Below, piece after piece: positions 1 to 8,500 of a DNA stretch of 64,000 nucleotides. The stretch is from contig CAZISM010000015.1 in NCBI GenBank assembly GCA_964541895.1, positions 3,693 to 67,692 of the forward strand, given 5' to 3'. The notes under the pieces are model-generated. The model had not been told where the DNA came from and made no database searches. It worked only from the letters and a program-made list of their open reading frames with translations. The translations under genes and the position numbers were made by a program. Within the stretch, counting starts at the first letter, position 1. Every line of letters starts with the position of its first letter. The stretch is from CAZISM01 sp964541895 (GTDB taxonomy: Bacteria; Zhuqueibacterota; Zhuqueibacteria; Residuimicrobiales; Residuimicrobiaceae).

Positions 1-350
1 TCACAACGGCGACCGCAGGCAGCGATCCGGACGCGACGTCCGACAATGCAACGGCCAACCTGTATTGGAGCACCAATGCGAAAAATCACACCAAAAAGAT
101 CACGGTAAAAACGAACCAGTCTACTTTTGTACATACGCTGACCATCGAGGCGCAGGAAATTGCCGGCACCGGTGAAACTTTCGGCACGGCGGCTGGTACA
201 GTGACCATCTCCAATACCGACAAGGATTTAATCACCGGCATCAAGCAGACCGCAGCGCATTGCGATCTCAATTACTCCGCCAGCACCACCGCGGTGAATG
301 GTGATGACGATGAAGTGCATACGATCACTTTTACCATTACCAACAACTAA
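1..350 (+). CDS. Small secreted beta-sandwich subunit, C-terminal part (5' end outside window)
   Basis: An open frame enters from the left edge (first full codon at base 3) and stops with TAA at 348-350, giving 115 residues. It is a close paralogue of the gene at 677-1180. Both share TKKITVKTN, DLITGI, a lone Cys followed by DL, and a C-terminal strand HTITFTITN with alternating hydrophobic residues. The fragment is rich in Thr, Ala and Asn, with no membrane segment or catalytic motif, as expected for an immunoglobulin-like structural subunit. A PapD-like chaperone and a large outer-membrane barrel lie downstream, so I infer a fibre or coat subunit delivered by a chaperone/usher-like route. 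The regular alternation in the last strand is what such chaperones recognise in known systems. A hairpin terminator follows directly. The family itself was not recognised. Confidence 0.6.
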   Translation, partial: TTATAGSDPDATSDNATANLYWSTNAKNHTKKITVKTNQSTFVHTLTIEAQEIAGTGETFGTAAGTVTISNTDKDLITGIKQTAAHCDLNYSASTTAVNGDDDEVHTITFTITNN

Positions 351-371
351 TCCACCCGGTTGGGGGGCCAA

Positions 372-405
372 AAGGGAGAGCGATGATTCGCTCTCCTTTT
401 TTTTT
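372..405 (+). terminator. Rho-independent terminator after the first subunit gene
   Basis: A perfect 9-bp stem (375-383 with 388-396, GGAGAGCGA / TCGCTCTCC) has a 4-base loop and is followed by a run of nine Ts (397-405). It starts 22 bases after the stop codon. It separates the first subunit gene from its paralogue, so the two probably form separate transcripts or the terminator sets their relative dosage. Confidence 0.85.
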
Positions 406-582
406 AATTACCCCTCCTGCTGCCGACGAATGCCCAGTGCGGCATAAAGGTCTCATTTCCCAGTTGGCATTGTGGCACGATTGGGTGATTTTTGCTTGAT
501 CCGGCAAGAACGCCTCAGCAACCTATTGTTTTAATTTCTTTGTTATTAATTAATTAGATCACCACCGCCTCCCGGCCATCGT

Positions 583-599
583 TGGCACACTCTTTGAAT
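583..599 (+). promoter_or_regulatory. Possible sigma-54-type -24/-12 promoter
   Basis: TGGCAC (583-588), five bases, then TTGAAT (594-599). The GG at 584-585 and the GA at 596-597 are separated by exactly ten bases, the spacing of sigma-54 promoters, but the -12 element has GA instead of the usual GC. It lies about 78 bases before the ATG at 677. The rest of 406-676 is AT-rich around 525-560 and holds no gene or other convincing signal. The site could be chance; no enhancer-binding activator gene is visible in the window. Confidence 0.25.
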
Positions 600-676
600 C
601 AGAAAACCTGTTACCATCCACCTTGCTTGTAAAAACACACATTAAAAAATCACTCTTGTTTTCGGGACATCAGACT

Positions 677-1180
677 ATGAAAAAGAACGTCGTCGTCTGT
701 TGTATGCTATTATCCTGTTTTGTCACCATTCGTTTTGCGCCGGCAGCCATCACGGCTTCTCACCTGGTCAGCGTAACGGTGAACAGCATCAATGAAATCA
801 ACGTGGATAACAACGTCACGTTAACGATCGCTTCGGCGACCGCGGGTTCTGATCCCAATCAGGTGTCTGATGCCACCACAGCCAATCTAAGCTGGACCAC
901 CAACGCCAAGGTCTATACCAAAAAAATCACCGTGAAAACGAATCTAGCCGCACCGGCGCACACGCTAAAGGTCCTGGCGCAGAACATCACCGGAACGGGG
1001 ACTTCGCCCGGCACCGCGGCAGCGGAAGTGACGCTCGCGACCCTGGACCGTGATTTGATCACCGGCATTTCAAAAACAGCGGCGCGCTGCGATCTGCGCT
1101 ATACCGCCGTGGCTCTGGCTTCGGAAGGTGACGATGATGACGTGCATACCATCACTTTTACCATCACCAACAGCAACTGA
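677..1180 (+). CDS. Small secreted beta-sandwich subunit, complete paralogue
   Basis: The protein has 167 residues. I chose ATG 677 over the upstream TTG 623 because it begins a clean signal peptide: MKKN, a hydrophobic core, and a likely cut near the Ala-Ala about residue 24-25. The mature part is about 140 residues of beta-rich, Thr/Ala/Asn-rich sequence with one Cys and the C-terminal strand HTITFTITNSN. It matches the fragment at 1-350 over its whole visible length, including TKKITVKTN and DLITGI, so the two are tandem duplicates. A patch of acidic residues (GDDDDVHT) precedes the last strand in both. I read it as an exported structural subunit of a surface fibre, assembled by the chaperone and usher-like genes downstream. 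It is reminiscent of spore-coat-U or DUF4402 proteins, but I cannot assign the family. Confidence 0.65.
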   Translation: MKKNVVVCCMLLSCFVTIRFAPAAITASHLVSVTVNSINEINVDNNVTLTIASATAGSDPNQVSDATTANLSWTTNAKVYTKKITVKTNLAAPAHTLKVLAQNITGTGTSPGTAAAEVTLATLDRDLITGISKTAARCDLRYTAVALASEGDDDDVHTITFTITNSN

Positions 1181-1221
1181 GCGTGCGCTGAATACAACAG
1201 GATCATAAACACTGAACACCC

Positions 1222-1674
1222 ATGAACCTATTCGTTAATAAAGCCCGGCTGTTGACCTCTCTGTTTCTGGTCATCCTGCCGGCGGTCAGCATCGCCATCA
1301 GCCTCAGCGGCACCTTTCAAGCCTGGCTGGTGAGTGCGGATCCGACCATCAGCACCACCTATGAAAGTGCCGGCGATCAGGCCATCATGGATGTCACCGC
1401 CACTTCAGGCCGCATCTGGCGCCTCGACGCTCAGAAAAATGACTCCTTCTGGAGTTCGGATTTTCATCTCTATTGCCGGCGCACCAGCTCCGGCTCCGGC
1501 GGCCTAGTCCTGGGCGGAACCTCTTATCAGGAGATCACAGCGACCAGTCAGCCATTATTCTGGGGCTGGGGTGATGTACAGGATATCGATATCCAGATGC
1601 GCTTGACCATGTCCAGCAGCACCGAACCGGACACGTACGCCACCACCATCATATATACAGTTGTTTCGTTTTAA
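1222..1674 (+). CDS. Third secreted subunit-like protein of the fibre locus
   Basis: The protein has 150 residues. The N-terminus is a signal peptide (basic MNLFVNKAR, then a hydrophobic stretch to about residue 26). The mature chain is about 125 residues with many Ser/Thr and aromatic residues, one Cys, and a C-terminal strand YATTIIYTVVSF of alternating hydrophobic residues ending in Phe, a pattern typical of chaperone-usher subunits. It is not obviously homologous to the two paralogues upstream. The gene lies 41 bases after the second subunit and 8 bases before the chaperone-like gene, so it should be co-transcribed with both. A minor pilin or tip subunit is possible; this is inference from position and strand pattern. 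Confidence 0.6.
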   Translation: MNLFVNKARLLTSLFLVILPAVSIAISLSGTFQAWLVSADPTISTTYESAGDQAIMDVTATSGRIWRLDAQKNDSFWSSDFHLYCRRTSSGSGGLVLGGTSYQEITATSQPLFWGWGDVQDIDIQMRLTMSSSTEPDTYATTIIYTVVSF

Positions 1675-1682
1675 CCAAATGG

Positions 1683-2495
1683 ATGAACAGACTCATGAAA
1701 AAAACTTTAGCTTTCACCCTGCTGTTTGTTCCGGCCGTATGGCTTGCATCCGCCTCGGCCGGCATCGATGTTGACGGAGACATGATCGTCGTCAGGAGCG
1801 CGGCACCCGGCGAGATCTATGAGGGTGACATCGTCATCCGCAACAACGGCGATGAGCCGGAAGAAATCAAAGTCTATCAAACCGACTATAGCTTTCAATG
1901 CAACGGCTCCAACAACTATGGCGAGCCCGGGAAATTGTCACGCTCCAACGCGGTATGGATTTCCTTCACACCGAAACGGTCGGTCATCCCGCCCGGACAA
2001 AAAGTCAAAGTGCATTATATCGTTGCCGTTCCGGCAGCCGATTCGCTGCATGGAAGTTACTGGAGCATGCTCATGATCGAAGGGGTCAATCCCGTAAATC
2101 CGGAGGATCTGCGCAAACAAAAGACCATCAGCATCAAAACGGTCATGAGATACGGCATTCAGCTGGTTACCGATATCGGCGATAGCGGCACGCGCCAGCT
2201 CCGGTTTCTGGAGCCTCAGCTCGTGACCGACAAAGGTAACACGATTCTGCAGGTCGACCTGGAAAATACCGGCGAAACCTGGCTGCGGCCGCAAGTGTGG
2301 GCGGAGGTATATGACGAGCAGGGTAAATCTCTGGGCCATTTCTCCGGCGGACAGATGCGGACCTATCCCAACACCTCCTTACGCTTCAGGATAGACCTCA
2401 GCACGCTCGCCGGCGGCAACTACAGGGCGCTCATCGTCGCTGATTGCGGCGGCGATGATCTGTTTGGTATGGAAAAAAAGATCAGCATTGAGTGA
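1683..2495 (+). CDS. PapD-like periplasmic chaperone
   Basis: The protein has 270 residues (258 if the in-frame ATG at 1695, MKKTLAF, is used). A signal peptide ends at about residue 27 (ASASA). An immunoglobulin-like domain of about 120 residues follows (GEIYEGDIVIRNNGDEPEEI ... WISFTPKRSVIPPGQKVKV), with the layout of the N-terminal domain of pilus chaperones. After a link near IKTVMRYGIQLV comes a second beta domain (ILQVDLENTGETWL ... YRALIVADCGGDDLFG). The order (target subunits upstream, outer-membrane barrel downstream) is that of chaperone-usher operons. Its stop overlaps the next start. The family resemblance is at fold and context level; I cannot place the canonical Arg/Lys anchor residues with certainty. 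Confidence 0.6.
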   Translation: MNRLMKKTLAFTLLFVPAVWLASASAGIDVDGDMIVVRSAAPGEIYEGDIVIRNNGDEPEEIKVYQTDYSFQCNGSNNYGEPGKLSRSNAVWISFTPKRSVIPPGQKVKVHYIVAVPAADSLHGSYWSMLMIEGVNPVNPEDLRKQKTISIKTVMRYGIQLVTDIGDSGTRQLRFLEPQLVTDKGNTILQVDLENTGETWLRPQVWAEVYDEQGKSLGHFSGGQMRTYPNTSLRFRIDLSTLAGGNYRALIVADCGGDDLFGMEKKISIE

Positions 2496-5239
2496 TGAAG
2501 ATCCCCGCTGCCACAATACGGCTGCTCCTGGTCCTGATCGTCCCTGCCCTCAGCGCCACGGTAGAAGCTACCAACAGCGGACAACCGATTCGGGTGGAAC
2601 CCCAAAAAACGGTTACGACCATTTGGCGGATCACAAACCCGCACCCGGTCGCCATGCGCTATGCGGCACAGATCCGCCTGCCTGAGAGGTGGAAATCGCT
2701 CAGCGGGCCGGCGGAATTTGATGTGGCTGCTGATAGCAGCGTTCTCCAGCTCTGGTGTCTGTACGTGCCGCAGGCGACCCATTCAGACACCTTTCAGGTC
2801 AGACTCCTGATCCGCAACGCATCCCGTCCGGCAAAAGTCGACAGCGGCTCGGTTGCCGTCGTAGTAGTGCCTTTTAAAAAACTGGCGGTAAAACCGGTGG
2901 AAATTCCTGCACTGGTCATTGCCGGCGACGCCTGTGCCTTGACCTACCTGGTCAGCAATGAAAGCAATATAGGCGACACGGTTCGAACCGGTCTGCGTTA
3001 CGACGATGAAAGCATCCCGGGGCTGGCAGGGCCCTCGTTCTGGCTGAATCCCGGCGAACAGCGAACCGTGAATCTGAGGCTGCCGACCAATGCCCATCTG
3101 ACCAAAGCGGCCAATCAAGGGCCCATCTTTTATGTGCAGCTGGGAGATGATGCGGCTACGCGTCAATCCACACGGTCGTTCGTTCAGGTGATTCCAAGGA
3201 TCGCGGAAGAGGTGGATCCGTACCATCGGCTTCCCGTCGGCCTGACCTTGACCCGGGTTACGCAGTCAGGAACCAGTAAAAAGTCCGGTTTTCAGGCAGA
3301 TCTGTATGCCGAAGGCACATTGGATGAAGAACAGATGCAGCGGTTCGAATTACGGCTAAAGGGTCCTGATATCTATGATCGCAGCTATTTCGCCCTTCAT
3401 GATGAATACTATGCCAGCTACTCCAGCGACCGCATGGCGTTCAATGCCGGCGACCGGCTGTATTCACTCTCCCGTCTTACCGAAACCTATCGGTACGGCC
3501 GGGGCTTCTCCGGGCGGTATCGCTATGGTCGCTGGCAGAGCAGCGCCTACTGGATGAAAACCCGCTGGTTGATCCTGCCGGAGGAGCAGATCGCAGGACA
3601 GGTAGAGTACGCGTTGTCAGCACGCAACAGCGTTGGAGTAAATTATCTGCAGAAAAGAGCCGGCTCGCGCAACGGCGACATTTTCAGCGTGTCCGGCAAG
3701 CTGCAGCCGACGCAGACGATGCACATAAACCTGGAAGGCGCCCTCAGCCCCCAAGCCGGTCGGGCCCAATATGCCTGCAACGTGGATCTGCTGGGCACCA
3801 TGCCGGCCGTGCAGTATTTCGTAAGCTACATCCATGCCGGTCCGCGATTCCCCGGTTATTTTCACGATACGCAATTTATCAATGCAGGGGCCTCGATTCG
3901 AACCATCGGTGCGCTCCGGTTCAATATCAATCTTTCCCGGCGCAATGAGAACATTCTTTCCGACAGCACCCTGTTCGCTTCTCCGCAAACCAGGGAAAAC
4001 GATTTCGGTATGCATTACCACTGGAAGAACGGTTCGCATATCGCTGTGAACTGGATCGATCATAATTCACAGGACCGGCTTCCGGTTTCCACTTTTGATT
4101 ACCGGGAACAAAAAATGAGAGTGCTGCTGGGCCAATCGATCTCCCGGTTCAATTATGAGCTGGCCCTGGAATCGGGCAAAACCTTGAACAACATGGTCAA
4201 CCGAATGCTGCCGATGGAGCGGGTGACGGCGTTCCTGACCTACAACGCCGGCAGCCGCCAGAGCCTGCGCAGCTTTGTGTCCTACTCCAACGACAATCGA
4301 ACCACGGCGCAAAAGCAGCGCCAATTTACCCTCGGCGCCAGTGCGCGCTGGCAGTTCAGTGAAAAAACCTTTCTCTCCGTCGAGTATCAGAACAAACAGG
4401 ATCTGGAAGATTATTACCGCAACCGCAACATGTACCAGATCGATTTTTCTCAGACTCTCCTCTATTCCCACCAACTTTCCGTGCGCGGCCGGCGAACGTT
4501 GAGCAGCTTTTCGCTGCAGGATAAAACAACCGCCTGGATGGTGGATTACAGAATACCGTTTAACCTGCCCCTGACGAAAATCAAAAACAGGGCGGCCGTG
4601 GAAGGTGTGGTCCTGGAAACGGCCGGCAAGCAGCCGGTTAAAGACCTCGTCGTACAATTGAACGGCCTCGCCATGGTGACCGATCGTCAGGGCCGTTTTA
4701 TGTTCCCGGCTTTGAAACCCGGCCAGTATTACCTGACCATCGAATGCAGCAAAATGGGCATCCATTACGTCACCGATCAAAAAATGCCGATGGAGCTCCA
4801 TTTACAGGATGGGGACACCTATCAATTGTCCATCGGGGTCAGCCACAGTGCCGGTTTCAGCGGCACGCTTTTGCTCATGCCGCTCCATGACGCCGGCGGG
4901 GCTGCGGGCTCTGCGGCCGCAGAGGACCGTTTCATCATCGGCAACGGCGTCCTGACCGAAGCCGATTCGGATACGGCAAAAGGGTTGGCCTATACGGCGG
5001 TAGAGCTGAGCAAGGACGATGAATCGCTCTGGCGGACGACGGACAGCGAAGGCCGTTTCACCTTTGAAGATCTGCGTCCCGGATCATGGACCTGCAAGAT
5101 CTATCAGAACAACATTCCCGAAAACTATTATCTGGAAAAGGAGACGTTTATGGTGGATCTGCCGGCCGGATCACAAAAGCACATTGATATAAAAGTATTA
5201 CCCAAAAAACGAAAAATACGCATGTTGACAAAACCTTGA
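2495..5239 (+). CDS. Usher-like outer-membrane beta-barrel with C-terminal carboxypeptidase-regulatory-like domains
   Basis: The protein has 914 residues. ATG 2495 overlaps the TGA of the chaperone gene; a GTG at 2492 is an alternative. After a signal peptide (about 1-26) come two beta-sandwich segments to about residue 235. From about 245 to 690 the chain shows alternating Tyr/Arg/Phe-rich strands typical of a large barrel, including GDRLYSLSRLTE followed by YRYGRGFSGRYRYG, which recalls the LGD and GRG elements of ushers and porin-like secretors. Two domains of carboxypeptidase-regulatory type follow, at about 695-770 (VEGVVLETAGKQPVKDLVVQ ... TDRQGRF) and 820-900 (ELSKDDESLWRTTDSEGRF). I infer an outer-membrane platform that accepts subunits from the chaperone. 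It is too divergent to call FimD/PapC, and a different export or adhesin role is possible. Confidence 0.55.
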   Translation: MKIPAATIRLLLVLIVPALSATVEATNSGQPIRVEPQKTVTTIWRITNPHPVAMRYAAQIRLPERWKSLSGPAEFDVAADSSVLQLWCLYVPQATHSDTFQVRLLIRNASRPAKVDSGSVAVVVVPFKKLAVKPVEIPALVIAGDACALTYLVSNESNIGDTVRTGLRYDDESIPGLAGPSFWLNPGEQRTVNLRLPTNAHLTKAANQGPIFYVQLGDDAATRQSTRSFVQVIPRIAEEVDPYHRLPVGLTLTRVTQSGTSKKSGFQADLYAEGTLDEEQMQRFELRLKGPDIYDRSYFALHDEYYASYSSDRMAFNAGDRLYSLSRLTETYRYGRGFSGRYRYGRWQSSAYWMKTRWLILPEEQIAGQVEYALSARNSVGVNYLQKRAGSRNGDIFSVSGKLQPTQTMHINLEGALSPQAGRAQYACNVDLLGTMPAVQYFVSYIHAGPRFPGYFHDTQFINAGASIRTIGALRFNINLSRRNENILSDSTLFASPQTRENDFGMHYHWKNGSHIAVNWIDHNSQDRLPVSTFDYREQKMRVLLGQSISRFNYELALESGKTLNNMVNRMLPMERVTAFLTYNAGSRQSLRSFVSYSNDNRTTAQKQRQFTLGASARWQFSEKTFLSVEYQNKQDLEDYYRNRNMYQIDFSQTLLYSHQLSVRGRRTLSSFSLQDKTTAWMVDYRIPFNLPLTKIKNRAAVEGVVLETAGKQPVKDLVVQLNGLAMVTDRQGRFMFPALKPGQYYLTIECSKMGIHYVTDQKMPMELHLQDGDTYQLSIGVSHSAGFSGTLLLMPLHDAGGAAGSAAAEDRFIIGNGVLTEADSDTAKGLAYTAVELSKDDESLWRTTDSEGRFTFEDLRPGSWTCKIYQNNIPENYYLEKETFMVDLPAGSQKHIDIKVLPKKRKIRMLTKP

Positions 5240-5375
5240 GCATCCCAGCCATCGCTTCATTGCATCCGCCTTTCCAATCCGCAACCTTGAGCCTTGCTTT
5301 CAAAGCTGCCAGCCGATTTCTGGCATACTTGTTGAAGAAATTATTTATTAACATGCAGGCCCTAACCGCAATCAG

Positions 5376-5406
5376 TTGACAATAATCAAGTTATTAACAA
5401 TATGAT
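5376..5406 (+). promoter_or_regulatory. Candidate sigma-70 promoter for the large surface protein
   Basis: A perfect -35 TTGACA (5376-5381) and a 5/6 -10 TATGAT (5401-5406) are separated by 19 bases, longer than the usual 17. The stretch 5240-5375 before it shows nothing else. A leader of about 95 bases follows to the ATG at 5506. Confidence 0.4.
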
Positions 5407-5442
5407 CAAAGAGTGACCGCGTGAACTGGTGACTGAGACACC

Positions 5443-5459
5443 CACTTTTATCAAAAGTG
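5443..5459 (+). promoter_or_regulatory. Perfect hairpin in the leader of the large surface gene
   Basis: CACTTTT (5443-5449), loop ATC, AAAAGTG (5453-5459) form a 7-bp perfect stem in the 5' leader, 46 bases before the ATG. No T-run follows, so it is not a terminator; an operator or an mRNA-stability element are the options. Confidence 0.35.
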
Positions 5460-5505
5460 TTCGCTTCAGGCCACACGTTCAAGCAGCTCTTGATGAGGAG
5501 GCCAT

Positions 5506-8500
5506 ATGAAACGTTCCACTAATCCACGTCTTTCGGATAACCGGCGGCGGCACCCGTCACAACGCCTGTGGCAATGGCTCGGTGCCCGATATCGAATTTG
5601 GTTCATTATGATCTGTGTGGCATGCGGTCACCTGTTGCTGCCATCATCCTTCGCCCGGGCCGGCACCGCCGGATTTCAGGAGTACCTGATTCCCGGCCAG
5701 GAGACGTTGCTGCGGACCAACTATGCCGCCATCGACAACAATCCAACGGTCGGCAACAGCATGCACTGCGTCATCAGCGTCACTGCCAGCGCCGAAGGCA
5801 CGGTGGTCAATTACGATCACTGGGAAAACGGCTACGGGACACCCGATCAGGTCATCACCCTCAACACCGGGCAATATCACGTTTTTGAATCCGCCAGCAT
5901 CCCGGCTAATCCCCGCGGCACCGGCACCTATTATGACGGCGGCGACCGCATCACCGTCGTCGGCGGGCCGGTTTTTGTCACCCGCGCCAGCTGGCCCGAA
6001 AGCCCGGGCGTGGTCATGGCCACCGCCTTTGAGATCCTGCCGGTGCAGGCCATGTCCACAACATTTGAAATGCCGGTAGGCGCGGAACTCAATCAGAACG
6101 ACCGTAACAAGCCGTTCGCCGATTTCGAGAGCGTCATTCTCATGATTCAATCCACCAGGGACAACAACACCATTACCGTCAAACGACCGAACAACACCGT
6201 ATTATGGACCGGCACACTGAACAAAGGACAATCGGTGACCGACGCCGCGCTCCGGCAGATCCAAAAGGGCAGCACGGTGGCAGCCACCTATCCTGTTCAG
6301 ATCCAATTTTTAACCGGTCGTGCTGTGTCCAACTCGGCATCGCAGATCAACGGTTTTACCGGCGTCCCCGCCTCGTTGTGGTCGAATAAATACAGCGCGC
6401 CCGTTATCAGTTTTACGGCGGGGAGTGCCAGTCAGATCAATTCGCGCAGCGATGTGTATGTGTACAATCCGAACACCAGCGCCATCACCATCACCTACCG
6501 GGATTCAACCACCGGCACGTTCACCGTGGCGGCCAAAGAGCTGGCCTCCTTTGCCCAGAAAACCGGGCATTACGCGCCGCGCAACTATGGCGTCTGGTTC
6601 GAGGGTTCTGATACCTTTTGGGGCTTTAGCGAAACCGGTTCCGGCTACGACACCTGGGATTGGGGCTCGGTGCTGGTGCCGGATTATTATTGCAGGAAAA
6701 ATTACGTTGTGGGCTGGGCGCCGGGCGATCTTGAAGGCGAGAACAACTATTCCAGCGTATTTGTCATGGCCAGAAAACCAAATACTACTGTCTTTGTCGA
6801 TTATAACCAGGACAACGTCGTGGATCAGACCCTGGTCCTGAATTTTCCCCAGGTCGCCCAGATTACGGATCCCACCGATGCCAACATGTCCGGCGCCCGC
6901 ATCTGGGGAACCGATACGCTGGCCATGACCTATGGCGAAATCTCCGGCTCGCCGACCCCTATTGGCAGCCCGGCGCTGGATCTCGGCTATACCATTCTGC
7001 CGCTGGCGGAGGAATTTGTCGATCAGGTCCTGACCATTCAGAAAAACGTAAACACGGACACCGTTGTCATTGGCCGGCCGGCCTCTTTTGATATCAAGGT
7101 GAGTGCGCACAGTTATGTGGTCGGCAGCATAACCGTGACCGAACATTTACCTCTCGGCTGGCAGTATGTCGAAGGTTCCACCACCCTGACGTTTTCGAAC
7201 GGATCACCCCAGGCTTCGGCCGAACCCGTTATCACCGGTAACGTGGTCGACGGCTATACCCTGATATGGAATCTGGGCTACACACTCAATACCGACGAAT
7301 ATATAACACTGACCTTTTCAGCGGTGCCGACCTCTGCGGCCGCAGAAGGAGTGACCCAAAATTGCGCTGAAGTGAGCGGCAGCTACGGTGGTACTACTTT
7401 TAATCCGGACGACTGCATGTACATGCAAACGGAAAAAGGGGCAACCATCGGCGACCATGTCTGGAACGACAGCGATCGCGACGGTATTGTGGACGACGGC
7501 GAATCCGGCCTGGCCCATATCAAACTGTATCTGCTCGGCAGCAGCGGCGCTCTCTACGACAGCACCATCACCAACGGCGTCGGCGATTACCTGTTTGCCC
7601 ATGTGCCGCATGGCAGCTATTCCGTACAGGTGGTCGCTTCCAGCCTGCCGGCCGGTTATACCTGCACCACCGGTAACCAGCCGCTGGCGGTCACCGTGCA
7701 AGCCGGTGACTCTTTATTAACAGCGGATTTCGGCTATAGCCAGGATATGGATTATGGCGATGCCCCGGATCCCTCCTACCCCACGCTGCTGGCGAACAAC
7801 GGCGCCAGACACGTCATCATACCCGGTTACTATCTGGGCGCCGGCGTTGATGCTGAAATCGACGGGCAACCATCACCCGACGCCGACGGCGATGATACCG
7901 ATTCGGCCGCCAACGACGACGACGGCGTGGTTTTCGACTCCGACTTCGTACCCGGCGATACCGCCGCTGTGACCGTCACCGCATCGGCCGCAGGATTGCT
8001 GAACGCCTGGATCGATTATAATCGCGATGGCGACTGGAATGATCAGGGCGAGCAGATATTCATCAATCAGATCCTGAACGCCGGCAGCAACATCTTGCAT
8101 TTTGCAGTGCCAGCAACAGCTGCCGAAGGCGCCAGTTTTGCCAGATTTCGTTTCAGCACGCAGGGCGATTTGCAGCCCACAGGTCTGGCTCCTGACGGCG
8201 AAGTGGAAGAATATCGCATCACCCTGCAGCCGGCTCCGGCCGATTTGCGACTCGACAAGTCGGTCGATAGCGCGGCTCCGTCATTGAACGCCAATGTGGT
8301 CTTTACCCTCCATGTGGTAAACGACGGTCCTGGTGCGGCAGGCAACGTTTCGGTCAGCGACCTGTTGCCCAACGGGCTGTCCTATGTTTCAGACAGCGGC
8401 CAGGGATCCTATGACAGCGGCAGCGGCATCTGGCAGATCGGCGCCATGGCCGTACATGACTCTGTGACGCTGCAGATCACGGCGAAAGTCGATTCGACCG

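Noticed and set aside
2495..5239. Naming the barrel protein FimD/PapC
   Set aside because: Resemblance is limited to context and a few strand motifs; a gene name would overstate it.
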